The translations under genes were made by a program, and so were the position numbers. A DNA stretch of 6,023 bases from Clostridia bacterium. GTDB taxonomy: Bacteria > Bacillota_E > SLMV01 > PUMD01. Shown here in pieces: positions 1 through 5,958 of the stretch (its first letter is position 1; the number at the start of each line of letters is the position of its first letter). The notes under the pieces are model-generated. The model had not been told where the DNA came from and searched no databases. It worked only from the letters and a program-made list of their open reading frames with translations. The stretch lies in the NCBI GenBank assembly GCA_003563755.1, contig PWUB01000255.1:1-6023 (forward strand). The letters run 5' to 3'.

Positions 1-2
1 AC

Positions 3-416
3 CTGCCGCCCCGGGATATGCACACCTCCTCGTACTGGATCGACCTCGGAGATCATACCGCGGGGCAGCTGGGAAGGGGCGAGCTGGAGGCCGGACTCAT
101 GGGGCTTTCCAACCTGATGTCCCAGGTGGCGCCTCTGTATCTGTCGTGTGACCGAACGGACCTCTACGTGGCCACCCAGGTGCGCTCCCCCTTGACGGGC
201 CGTCCCACGATCCACCTGTGCGATGCTTACCCGGGAGGCATAGGTCTCTCGGAGAGGCTGTACCGCCTGCACCACGACCTCCTTGGAGCCTGCAGCGAGG
301 TCGTGTCGGCCTGCGAGTGCGAACGGGGATGCCCCTCGTGTGTGGGTGCAACCGGCGAGGTCACCGAGCTGGCCAAGGAGGCGGCCGTTCGTATCCTGCA
401 CAGCCTGACGGGGTGA
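3..416 (+). CDS. mrfA: MrfA-type DEAD/DEAH-box helicase, C-terminal fragment (5' end outside window)
   Basis: The reading frame is open from the left edge, so only the last ~137 residues are seen; the first in-window ATG (position 18) is internal, not the start. Two features identify the DUF1998/MrfA zinc-binding region that follows the helicase core: the block CDAYPGGIGLSERLY, and downstream a Cys cluster spaced C-x-C-x3-C-x2-C (CECERGCPSC; Cys codons at 312, 318, 330 and 339). In B. subtilis MrfA is a 3'-5' DNA helicase that works with MrfB in repair of mitomycin C lesions independently of UvrABC; I infer the same role here. The helicase motor motifs lie outside the window, so they cannot be checked. 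The immediate junction with mrfB strongly supports the call over other DUF1998 helicases. The stop is at 414-416. Confidence 0.9.
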   Translation: MPPRDMHTSSYWIDLGDHTAGQLGRGELEAGLMGLSNLMSQVAPLYLSCDRTDLYVATQVRSPLTGRPTIHLCDAYPGGIGLSERLYRLHHDLLGACSEVVSACECERGCPSCVGATGEVTELAKEAAVRILHSLTG

Positions 417-1672
417 TGACGGTGGACCTCAAGAGCCGCCTCAGACAGCTCACCGATTACGGCATGCTGAACCTTCCGGAGCCGGACCGGTCCGACCCTC
501 GTGGACGGATGCATGGTGAGCCCGAGGGTTTCGAGGCCCTCGAAACCCCGGCAGGAACGGCCTGGGTGCGCAGCACCAGCTACGAGGCAGACCACGTCCA
601 GGGCCGGGTGTGCTTCGACGCATTTGGATCCATACCGCCGGAGGTGCTCGGCATCATCAGCGGTCCCGGGCCGTGCCCTTCCGACTGGAGCGACCTTTTG
701 TTTCTCGATACCGAGACCACCGGGCTCTCCATGGGAACGGGGACCCACGTCTTTCTGGTGGGGCTCGCCAACCTGTCCGACGAGGGAGTGCAGATACGGC
801 AGTACCTGATGAAGGATCCGGCCGGTGAGATGGCCTTCCTGGATGCCGTGGCACGCGACCTCCACCGTTTCGACCACCTGGCGACTTTCAACGGTAAGAG
901 GTTCGACATGCCCCTGCTCTCGCAGCGGTTCACGATGCAGCGCATGAAGGATGTTCCGGACTTCACATCGCACCACGACCTGCTTTATCCCGCCCGCCGT
1001 CTGTGGAGAAAGGTCCTGGCCAGCTGCAGCCTCTCCTCTTTGGAGCAGAACCGCCTCGGCTTTTGCCGTCGGGACGATATCCCGGGATCCCAGGTGCCCC
1101 AGCGCTACTTCCTCTTTCTCGAGGACGGCGATGCCGATCACCTGTCACCCATCATCAGGCACAACACCCTCGATCTTTTGTCCTCCATGGCACTGGCGGT
1201 GCACATCGGCTGCATCTGCGGCGACCCCACCCTGGCAGCACAGCCCGAGGAGGCCCTGGCAGTGGCTCACCTGGCGCGCCGGGCCAAGAGAGGCAGTGAT
1301 GCGGAGATTTACTTCACCCGGGCCCTGGAGCTTGCCCAGGAGCTGTCCTCCTACCTGAAGGCGGCCGAGGAACTCTCGCTGTGGCTGAAACGGCGGGATC
1401 GCTGGAGGGAGGCGGTGCAGCTGTGGAAGGGCATGATCGACCGGGTGGAAGAAGCGGAAAGCGCCCTGCTGGCACCCACCTTTCCCTACGAGGAGCTGGC
1501 CAAGTACTACGAGCACCGGGAGCACGATTTCACCACCGCCCTCGAATACACCGAACGTTCCCTATCCCTCGTCAGGCATCGGGCCCGCCGCCTGGGCTCC
1601 GCACCTCAGCGAGTCCTGGCGGATCTCGAGCACCGCAGACAGCGCCTCCTGAGAAGGCTCACTACCGCCTGA
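416..1672 (+). CDS. mrfB: MrfB (YprB)-type DEDDh 3'-5' exonuclease with helical-repeat C-terminus
   Basis: This 418-residue protein matches the length of B. subtilis MrfB (about 410). The frame is open further upstream, but the ATG at 416 shares its A with the mrfA stop (TGATG), the usual sign of translational coupling, so I choose it. An RNase H-like exonuclease domain spans residues ~93-265. Its visible catalytic set is D98 and E100 (FLDTETTG), D164 (FNGKRFD), H249 and D253 (RHNTLD), that is DEDDh with an H-x3-D last motif. Residues ~275-400 are helical and Ala/Leu/Glu-rich, with TPR-like helix pairs (AEIYFTRALELA, WREAVQLWKGM, FTTALEYTERSLSL), probably a protein-binding module. Residues 1-90 are a variable N-terminal region. 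The family acts as a metal-dependent exonuclease with MrfA in processing mitomycin-damaged DNA. All catalytic residues are present, so activity is expected. A strong hairpin lies within codons ~37-44. Confidence 0.93.
   Translation: MTVDLKSRLRQLTDYGMLNLPEPDRSDPRGRMHGEPEGFEALETPAGTAWVRSTSYEADHVQGRVCFDAFGSIPPEVLGIISGPGPCPSDWSDLLFLDTETTGLSMGTGTHVFLVGLANLSDEGVQIRQYLMKDPAGEMAFLDAVARDLHRFDHLATFNGKRFDMPLLSQRFTMQRMKDVPDFTSHHDLLYPARRLWRKVLASCSLSSLEQNRLGFCRRDDIPGSQVPQRYFLFLEDGDADHLSPIIRHNTLDLLSSMALAVHIGCICGDPTLAAQPEEALAVAHLARRAKRGSDAEIYFTRALELAQELSSYLKAAEELSLWLKRRDRWREAVQLWKGMIDRVEEAESALLAPTFPYEELAKYYEHREHDFTTALEYTERSLSLVRHRARRLGSAPQRVLADLEHRRQRLLRRLTTA
526..548 (+). repeat. perfect 10-bp inverted repeat (hairpin) inside mrfB
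   Basis: GGGTTTCGAG at 526-535 is the exact reverse complement of CTCGAAACCC at 539-548, separated by the 3-nt loop GCC. An alternative fold pairs CGAGGG (523-528) with CCCTCG (537-542). It lies about 110 nt after the mrfB start, in the poorly conserved N-terminal region. No T-run follows on either strand, so it is not a typical terminator. It could be a pausing or attenuating RNA structure, or chance in GC-rich coding DNA. Confidence 0.6.
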
Positions 1673-1705
1673 GCACGCGCTTATGCATGAACACACATAT
1701 GCCAC

Positions 1706-1736
1706 CCTCCCGGGTCATATAACTCCCACAGGGAGG
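1706..1736 (+). promoter_or_regulatory. Shine-Dalgarno of the deacetylase-like gene, with two mutually exclusive sequestering stems
   Basis: GGGAGG at 1731-1736 is a strong Shine-Dalgarno, 8 nt before the ATG at 1745, and it fixes that start. It can pair perfectly with CCTCCC at 1706-1711 (19-nt loop). Alternatively its GGGAG part (1731-1735) pairs with CTCCC at 1723-1727 across a 3-nt loop (ACA). Either stem would hide the ribosome site on a transcript reading in from mrfB. A -10-like TATAAC sits at 1718-1723 without a recognisable -35; a transcript starting just downstream of it would lack both pairing arms. The regulatory role is inference. Confidence 0.45.
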
Positions 1737-1744
1737 TGTAAGCC

Positions 1745-2488
1745 ATGTTATACGTAACCGTCAGGCCGCGGACGAAGAGGCGGATGATTCTGCTGAGCAG
1801 TCTCGGCCTCCTGCTCTTGGTAATGCACTGGGGAGCCCCCACCGTGAGCGAGGGACACGTGCCCGTCGCCACCGGCTACGCCGCCATAGACCGGGTGGAT
1901 GGCACGTCCAGGCAGGTTGCCCTGACCTTCAACACCGCCTGGGGGACCAAGACCTTCACCGCCGTGTGTGAGGTCCTGCAGGAGACGGGCGTCAGGGGGA
2001 CCTTCTTCGTCGCCGGACCCTGGGCCGAGGCTAACCCGGAGCTGGTCAACCAGGCAGCAGAGGCCGGGCACGAGGTGGGAAGCCTGGGCTACCGCCAGAT
2101 AGACCTGACCTCCGCCGAGGACGGGGTGGTCAGAGAGGAGCTGGACCGCGCCGTCGAGGCTCTCGCCGGCGTCCTGGAGGAAAGGCCCCAGCTGTTCCGG
2201 CCCCCGGGAGGCCGCTGCAACGAGAAAGTCACCGGCCTGGCCATGGAGAAGGGGCTGGTGGTGGTCACTGCCGCCCTGGATGCCCAGGACTGGGCTAACC
2301 CGGGAGTGCAGAGAATAGTTCAGAGGGTCGAGGAAGGGGTCAAACCGGGCTTCATCATAGAGTTTCACGCCGACGATTCCTCCGCCCAGCTGGCCGAGGC
2401 GCTGCCCGTCATCATACAGATGCTTCACGAAAACGACTATCAAATCGTCACTGTGTCCCAGCTCCTTGGAGAGGGAGGGGGCGGTTGA
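1745..2488 (+). CDS. membrane-anchored polysaccharide deacetylase-fold (NodB-like) protein, YlxY/PdaB-like, probably catalytically impaired
   Basis: This 247-residue protein starts at an ATG 8 nt after a GGGAGG ribosome site. A basic N-terminus (RPRTKRR) and a hydrophobic stretch at residues ~14-28 suggest a signal anchor or signal peptide, placing the domain outside the membrane. The NodB fold covers residues ~57-240: motif 1 region VALTFNTAW (58-66), TFFVAGPW (86-93), GHEVG (108-112), motif 3 RPPGG (152-156), DAQDW (179-183) and the last motif IIEFHAD (204-210). Active family members have TFDDG and an H-(S/T)-x3-H metal site. Here the first motif reads TFNTA and the second has L114 and Q118 where the two histidines should be. 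The Arg of motif 3 and H208 remain. The Asn variant of motif 1 is, from memory, also seen in the Bacillus YlxY group, which has sporulation-linked relatives. I infer a pseudoenzyme or altered enzyme acting on or binding cell-wall glycan. It follows mrfB by 72 bp and overlaps the carboxypeptidase gene tail to tail. Confidence 0.88.
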   Translation: MLYVTVRPRTKRRMILLSSLGLLLLVMHWGAPTVSEGHVPVATGYAAIDRVDGTSRQVALTFNTAWGTKTFTAVCEVLQETGVRGTFFVAGPWAEANPELVNQAAEAGHEVGSLGYRQIDLTSAEDGVVREELDRAVEALAGVLEERPQLFRPPGGRCNEKVTGLAMEKGLVVVTAALDAQDWANPGVQRIVQRVEEGVKPGFIIEFHADDSSAQLAEALPVIIQMLHENDYQIVTVSQLLGEGGGG

Positions 2489-3590
2489 GTGCAATCGCCA
2501 GGGGAGTGCGGTGGATGACCCGGTCCTGCAGGCGGAGTACCAGCTCCCCTGCGACCTGCTGATCGGGATCGGCCACGAAGACAGGTCGGTTCACGATCAT
2601 CTCGATCTCCCCTCTGACATCGAGATCCCGGGGGACTGCTATGATGACGTCGCGGAACGGAACCAGGGCCAGCCGCTCCTCAGCACCGCCCCGCGACAGC
2701 AGCTGCACCGAGCTGAGGGCGCGGTCGGTGGCGGCCAGGTTGTGCCACCGGAAGCTGTCGAATCCCCAGCGGATGAGCCGCCGGGCGTCGCCCCACCGAT
2801 CCCGAGACTGCAGCACCACTGCTATCAGCTCCTGGTCCCCGCGCCGACCGGAAGCGATGAGACACTGTCCGGCCGCGGACGTGGTTCCGGTCTTGATGCC
2901 GCTGAACTCGTCATCGGACCACAGCAGCCTGTTGGTGTTCCTCAGGTCCACGGGCCGGCCCGCCAGGGAGCTCACCACACTGTCACGAAGGGATATGATC
3001 TCCCTCGACCACGGACTTCGGAGCACGTACGCCGCCAGGGATGCAAGATCGAGGGCCGTGGTCATGTGCCCCGGTTCCGTGAGGCCGTGGGGGTTGTTGA
3101 ACGTTGTGTTCTCGAGCCCCATCGCCTCGCACTTTCGGTTCATGAGCACGGCGAAGGCCTTCACGCTGCCGGCGATGTGTTCAGCTATGGCCACCGCCGC
3201 ATCGTTTCCCGAGGGAAGCATCAGCCCGACCGTAAGGCACCCCAGGTTCCACGTCTCCCCGGATCTCAGACCCATGGATGAGCCCCGAGTGTATGCTGCC
3301 CGGGTGCTGATGGTCACCCGCTCGTCGGCCCTACCGAGTTGTTGGGCGAGGACCAGGGTCATGAGCTTCGTGAGGCTCGCGGGATGCATCCTGTGCTCGG
3401 CGTTGTGGCTTATGAGGGGAATCCCCGTACGGGCATCAACGAGGACGTAGGAAGCGGCGGACGTGACGGGCGCATCGGCCAGGGACGGATGCTCGGTGAA
3501 AAACCCCGCCGCGGGCGACATCGGAAGGCCCGCCACAAGGAGCAAAACTGACAGTACTACTACCCGAAGGACTCTCCTCACACCTCTCAC
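2448..3590 (-). CDS. D-alanyl-D-alanine carboxypeptidase (PBP5/DacF family, S11 peptidase)
   Basis: This 380-residue serine carboxypeptidase removes the terminal D-Ala from peptidoglycan pentapeptides outside the membrane, limiting cross-linking. A signal peptide covers residues ~1-28 (basic start, VVVLSVLLLVAGL core, SPAAG as a likely cleavage site). All three penicillin-binding motifs are intact: S72-L-T-K75 with the nucleophilic serine, S127-G-N129, and K233-T-G235. A PBP5-type C-terminal beta domain follows at ~285-370. The protein ends about 10 residues later in PLPLQGAGTQ, with no evident amphipathic anchor helix of the kind PBP5 and DacF carry. The start is uncertain: GTG at 3590 gives this length but has no good ribosome site, and an in-frame GTG at 3581 follows a GGGGTG sequence. 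It is the last gene of the asnS-rodZ-dac block. Its DacF-like form suggests, but does not prove, a sporulation-cortex role. Confidence 0.94.
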   Translation of the reverse strand: MRGVRRVLRVVVLSVLLLVAGLPMSPAAGFFTEHPSLADAPVTSAASYVLVDARTGIPLISHNAEHRMHPASLTKLMTLVLAQQLGRADERVTISTRAAYTRGSSMGLRSGETWNLGCLTVGLMLPSGNDAAVAIAEHIAGSVKAFAVLMNRKCEAMGLENTTFNNPHGLTEPGHMTTALDLASLAAYVLRSPWSREIISLRDSVVSSLAGRPVDLRNTNRLLWSDDEFSGIKTGTTSAAGQCLIASGRRGDQELIAVVLQSRDRWGDARRLIRWGFDSFRWHNLAATDRALSSVQLLSRGGAEERLALVPFRDVIIAVPRDLDVRGEIEMIVNRPVFVADPDQQVAGELVLRLQDRVIHRTPLAIALNRPLPLQGAGTQ

Positions 3591-3627
3591 CCCGCAGGTG
3601 ATGATTATGCTCCGAGAGAGGTGGTGA
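3578..3627 (-). repeat. inverted repeat spanning the rodZ-like/dac junction and the dac start
   Basis: CACCTCTC at 3581-3588 is the exact reverse complement of GAGAGGTG at 3616-3623 (27-nt loop). Shifting register by one bulged base (3623) extends it: TCAC (3578-3581) with GTGA (3624-3627) plus the 7-bp ACCTCTC/GAGAGGT core, 11 pairs in all. On the minus-strand mRNA the right-hand arm contains the last base of the GTG start at 3590 and the following codons, so folding would hamper initiation there. No T-run follows, so termination is unlikely. Confidence 0.5.
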
Positions 3628-3635
3628 GAACCGGG

Positions 3636-4481
3636 TCATTCGGGGAATCGGAATCTCAGGTTTCGTGGGCCTCTGTCCGAGGGAACACCCATATCCTCAC
3701 CGTTAACAGTCAGGAGCAGCCCGGGGGTATTGCCGGTCCTGATGACCATCTCCCGTTCGGCCTCCCAACCCCGGGTTTCACCGACATCGAGGGTGGTCTC
3801 CACCACGAACTCGCCGTCGGCCCACACCCTTATCCAGCAGCGGGCCGTCGCCTCCAATATGACCGCTATCTCATCGGCTCGCTGCACCACGTAGGTGACA
3901 TCCTGGGCACCCGGTCCCTCCTGCCTGGTGACGAGCACGTCGGAGGGATCCACCGGATCGGGGGGCTCCGTTGGGTCTCCGGGAGGCTCTGGTTCCGGGT
4001 CCTCGGTGGGCGGTTCGCCGTTCGGGGGATCGTCGGTGATGGGAGGCTCCTCGCCCTCGGGCGGCAGCTCCGCCTGCGGGAGGATGATCAGGTAGTAGGC
4101 CGCCGCCGCGAACCCGGTCAGAAGCACCAGGACGGCGATGGCGATGAGCACGCCCCAGCGCCTACCCGGTCTTGCCGGCCGCAGGGTGACCTGGCTGCTT
4201 CCCGGGGTGCGCGCCAGCCGCTCGGTCAGGGATGCCGTTTCCTGCTCCTGCCACCACACCCCCAGTTCCCTCACCATGTCCGAGCCGTCGAGGCCCACCT
4301 CCTCGCAGTAGCGGCGGATGATCCCCTTGGTGTAGACGGGAACGGGAAGGGAGGACTCGTCCCCCTCCTCCAGGGCCCGCAGGTACTTGATGCGGATCTT
4401 GGTCTCTTTCTGAATGTCCTCGAGGCTCAGTCCCAGGCTCTCGCGCCTGGCACGAAGCGTCCCTCCGATCTCATCCAGCAC
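3636..4481 (-). CDS. RodZ-like protein: cytoplasmic HTH domain, one membrane helix, extracytoplasmic DUF4115 domain
   Basis: This 281-residue protein has the RodZ layout. An HTH_25 (Cro/XRE-like) domain lies at residues ~4-65 (IGGTLRARRESLGLSLEDIQ, then the conserved YLRALEEGD and PVPVYTKGIIRRYCEEVGLD). A basic juxtamembrane segment (RPARPGRR, ~101-108) is followed by one membrane helix (~109-133), an acidic proline-rich linker (~139-181), and a beta-rich DUF4115 domain (~190-280; CWIRVWADG, GETRGW, LLLTVNGEDMGV). In RodZ the HTH domain contacts MreB and links the cytoskeleton to wall synthesis; in many Bacillota the same architecture is annotated only as an HTH or DUF4115 protein. The start is GTG at 4481, 9 nt after a strong GGAGG (4491-4495), with GTG followed by CTG-GAT-GAG. 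It sits 29 nt after asnS and 45 nt before the carboxypeptidase gene, in line with a cell-envelope role. Equivalence to RodZ rather than a paralogue is not certain. Confidence 0.9.
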   Translation of the reverse strand: MLDEIGGTLRARRESLGLSLEDIQKETKIRIKYLRALEEGDESSLPVPVYTKGIIRRYCEEVGLDGSDMVRELGVWWQEQETASLTERLARTPGSSQVTLRPARPGRRWGVLIAIAVLVLLTGFAAAAYYLIILPQAELPPEGEEPPITDDPPNGEPPTEDPEPEPPGDPTEPPDPVDPSDVLVTRQEGPGAQDVTYVVQRADEIAVILEATARCWIRVWADGEFVVETTLDVGETRGWEAEREMVIRTGNTPGLLLTVNGEDMGVPSDRGPRNLRFRFPE

Positions 4482-4510
4482 GAGTCCTCACCTCCCCCCT
4501 CTAACGGTGT

Positions 4511-5827
4511 CTACGGTCTCAGGCGGTTGAGCAGCCTGGGGAACGGGATCGATTCACGAATGTGGCTCAGCCCGGCGATCCAACACAGCAGGCGTTCGAT
4601 TCCCAGCCCGAACCCTGAATGGGGCACCGAACCGTAACGCCTCAGATCCAGGTACCACCCGAACTCCTCCTCCGGCAGATCGTGCTCGGCGATCCGCTGC
4701 CGGAGGAGGTCGTAGTTGTCGATCCTCTGGCTGCCCCCGATGATCTCACCGTATCCCTCGGGGGCCAACAGATCCGCTGCCAGCACCACCTCCGGACGGT
4801 CGGGGTCGGGTTCCATGTAAAAGGCTTTGCATACTGCCGGGAACTTCTCGACGAAAACAGGTCTATCGAAATGGCGCGCTATCTCCGTCTCGTGGGGGGC
4901 ACCGAAGTCATCGCCCCATTGCAGGGGAATATCCGCATCCTCCAGCATGTCCAGGGCCTCATCATATGTTATTCGAGGAAAGGGTGCCTTTACCCTTTCC
5001 AGGGGCTCGAGGTCCCGCTCCAGGGTTTCCAGTTCGTTGCCACACTCCTCGAGGACCCTCGACACCACGTGTTCGACCATCCTCTCCTGCAGGCGCAGGT
5101 TGTCCTCGTGATCGAAGTAGGCCATCTCCGGCTCGATCATCCAAAACTCGATGAGGTGCTTTCTGGTCTTGGATTTTTCGGCCCGAAAGGCGGGGCTGAA
5201 ACAGTAAACCTTGCCCAGGGCTGCGCAGGTCGCCTCACTGTACAGCTGGCCGCTCTGGGTGAGGTACGCACTGTCATCGAAGTAGGGTGTCTCGAAGAGG
5301 GTCGTCGTACCCTCGCAGGCGTTGGGGGTCAGTATGGGAGTGTCAACCCTCACGAACCCGTCTGTCCGGAGGAAATCCTCCAGCTCCCGGATGACCCGGT
5401 CGCGCATGCGGAGAACGGCCACCTGCCGGGGACTCCGCAGCCACAGGTGACGGTTGTCCAGCAGAAACTCAACGCCGTGTTCCTTGAGGGCGAGGGGATA
5501 CTCATCCGCCTGTTGGACGACCTCGAGGTTCTTCAGTCCCAGCTCGTAGCCTCCGGGAGACCTCTCGTCAGCCCGCACCTCGCCCTGCACGATCACGGAG
5601 GATTCCTGGGTCAGGTCGTTGATCTCCTCCCAGATCCCTTCGGGGACATCCTTCGTGGAAGCCACCGCCTGGACTACGCCGGTCCCGTCCCTCACCAGCA
5701 GGAACGCTATCCGACCGCTCGAGCGGTAGTTGTACAGCCACCCCTTGATCCTGACCAGCTGGCCCTCGTGCTCCCTGAGATCCCTGATGGTCACGGAAGC
5801 CGGACCTTGCTCTGCCGTGCTCGCCAT
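4511..5827 (-). CDS. asnS: asparaginyl-tRNA synthetase (class IIb)
   Basis: This protein charges tRNA-Asn with asparagine using ATP in the cytoplasm. An OB-fold anticodon-binding domain covers residues ~20-105 (VRIKGWLYNYRSSGRIAFLL). The class II catalytic core follows, with motif 1 around 152-168 (LRTDGFVRVDTPILTP), motif 2 from FRAE (214-217) to E233 (HLIEFWMIEPE), and motif 3 at 405-412 (GFGLGIER). The blocks LTQSGQLYSEA and DLRRYGSVPHSGFGLG mark AsnRS rather than AspRS. Length (438) and sequence resemble the Thermus-type enzyme as I recall it. A TTG at 5833 is in frame, but it abuts the GGGAG sequence. The ATG at 5827 lies 6 nt after that Shine-Dalgarno, so I choose the ATG. All core motifs are intact. 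It is the first gene of a likely asnS-rodZ-dac transcript. A direct AsnRS implies the organism need not rely only on tRNA-dependent amidation for Asn-tRNA. Confidence 0.97.
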   Translation of the reverse strand: MASTAEQGPASVTIRDLREHEGQLVRIKGWLYNYRSSGRIAFLLVRDGTGVVQAVASTKDVPEGIWEEINDLTQESSVIVQGEVRADERSPGGYELGLKNLEVVQQADEYPLALKEHGVEFLLDNRHLWLRSPRQVAVLRMRDRVIRELEDFLRTDGFVRVDTPILTPNACEGTTTLFETPYFDDSAYLTQSGQLYSEATCAALGKVYCFSPAFRAEKSKTRKHLIEFWMIEPEMAYFDHEDNLRLQERMVEHVVSRVLEECGNELETLERDLEPLERVKAPFPRITYDEALDMLEDADIPLQWGDDFGAPHETEIARHFDRPVFVEKFPAVCKAFYMEPDPDRPEVVLAADLLAPEGYGEIIGGSQRIDNYDLLRQRIAEHDLPEEEFGWYLDLRRYGSVPHSGFGLGIERLLCWIAGLSHIRESIPFPRLLNRLRP

Positions 5828-5833
5828 CGCCAA

Positions 5834-5842
5834 CTCCCTTCC
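5834..5842 (-). promoter_or_regulatory. asnS ribosome binding site that decides its start
   Basis: On the minus strand AAGGGAG lies directly against the in-frame TTG at 5833 (spacing 0) and 6 nt before the ATG at 5827. This spacing supports ATG 5827 as the true start, two codons shorter than the longest frame. Confidence 0.65.
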
Positions 5843-5885
5843 CTTGGGTTCACCGCCGGATCATCAAGTCTCTCCCTAACGGACA

Positions 5886-5919
5886 GGGCATCACCGGCAC
5901 CTGAGAGTCGGTGATGCCC
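5886..5919 (-). terminator. perfect 11-bp hairpin between the right-edge gene and asnS (terminator-like or leader structure)
   Basis: GGGCATCACCG at 5886-5896 is the exact reverse complement of CGGTGATGCCC at 5909-5919, with a 12-nt loop. It begins 39 nt after the stop of the partial right-edge gene and lies 58 nt before the asnS ATG. The stem has terminator strength, but neither flank carries a T-run (the minus strand continues TGTCCGTTAGG), so it may be a non-canonical terminator, an RNA-stabilising stem or part of an asnS leader. I looked for the T-box signature (AGGGTGGNACCGCG) and do not find it. Confidence 0.5.
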
Positions 5920-5958
5920 CACCACCAATGAATATGCTGATACGAGCTTATCATCGAC

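Noticed and set aside
218..415. 66-codon upstream extension of the mrfB frame
   Set aside because: It overlaps the mrfA 3' end in another frame, including its conserved zinc cluster. The ATG at 416 in the TGATG junction gives the normal family length.
1748..2494. Long minus-strand frame across the deacetylase-like gene, and similar long antisense frames over asnS and dac
   Set aside because: High-GC coding DNA leaves long open antisense frames. The proteins show no recognisable domains, while the opposite strand encodes clear families.
2599..2626. 8-bp inverted repeat ATCTCGAT/ATCGAGAT in the carboxypeptidase gene
   Set aside because: It is short, deep inside coding sequence, and has no T-run or start codon nearby.
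3895..4095. Gly/Ser-rich plus-strand frame
   Set aside because: It is the complement of the Pro/Glu/Asp-rich linker codons of the rodZ-like gene and has no start context of its own.
5714..5727. 14-bp perfect palindrome ACCGCTCGAGCGGT in asnS
   Set aside because: It falls in conserved codons of the OB-fold (YRSSGR) and is probably a chance result of codon choice; no second copy was noticed.
5921..5958. Possible asnS promoter in the AT-richer stretch upstream of the hairpin
   Set aside because: TATTCA and CATATT occur on the minus strand, but no -35 hexamer matches at the right spacing, so I do not annotate a promoter.
5834..5958. T-box riboswitch ahead of asnS
   Set aside because: The leader is short and the conserved T-box sequence and specifier-loop features are not visible.
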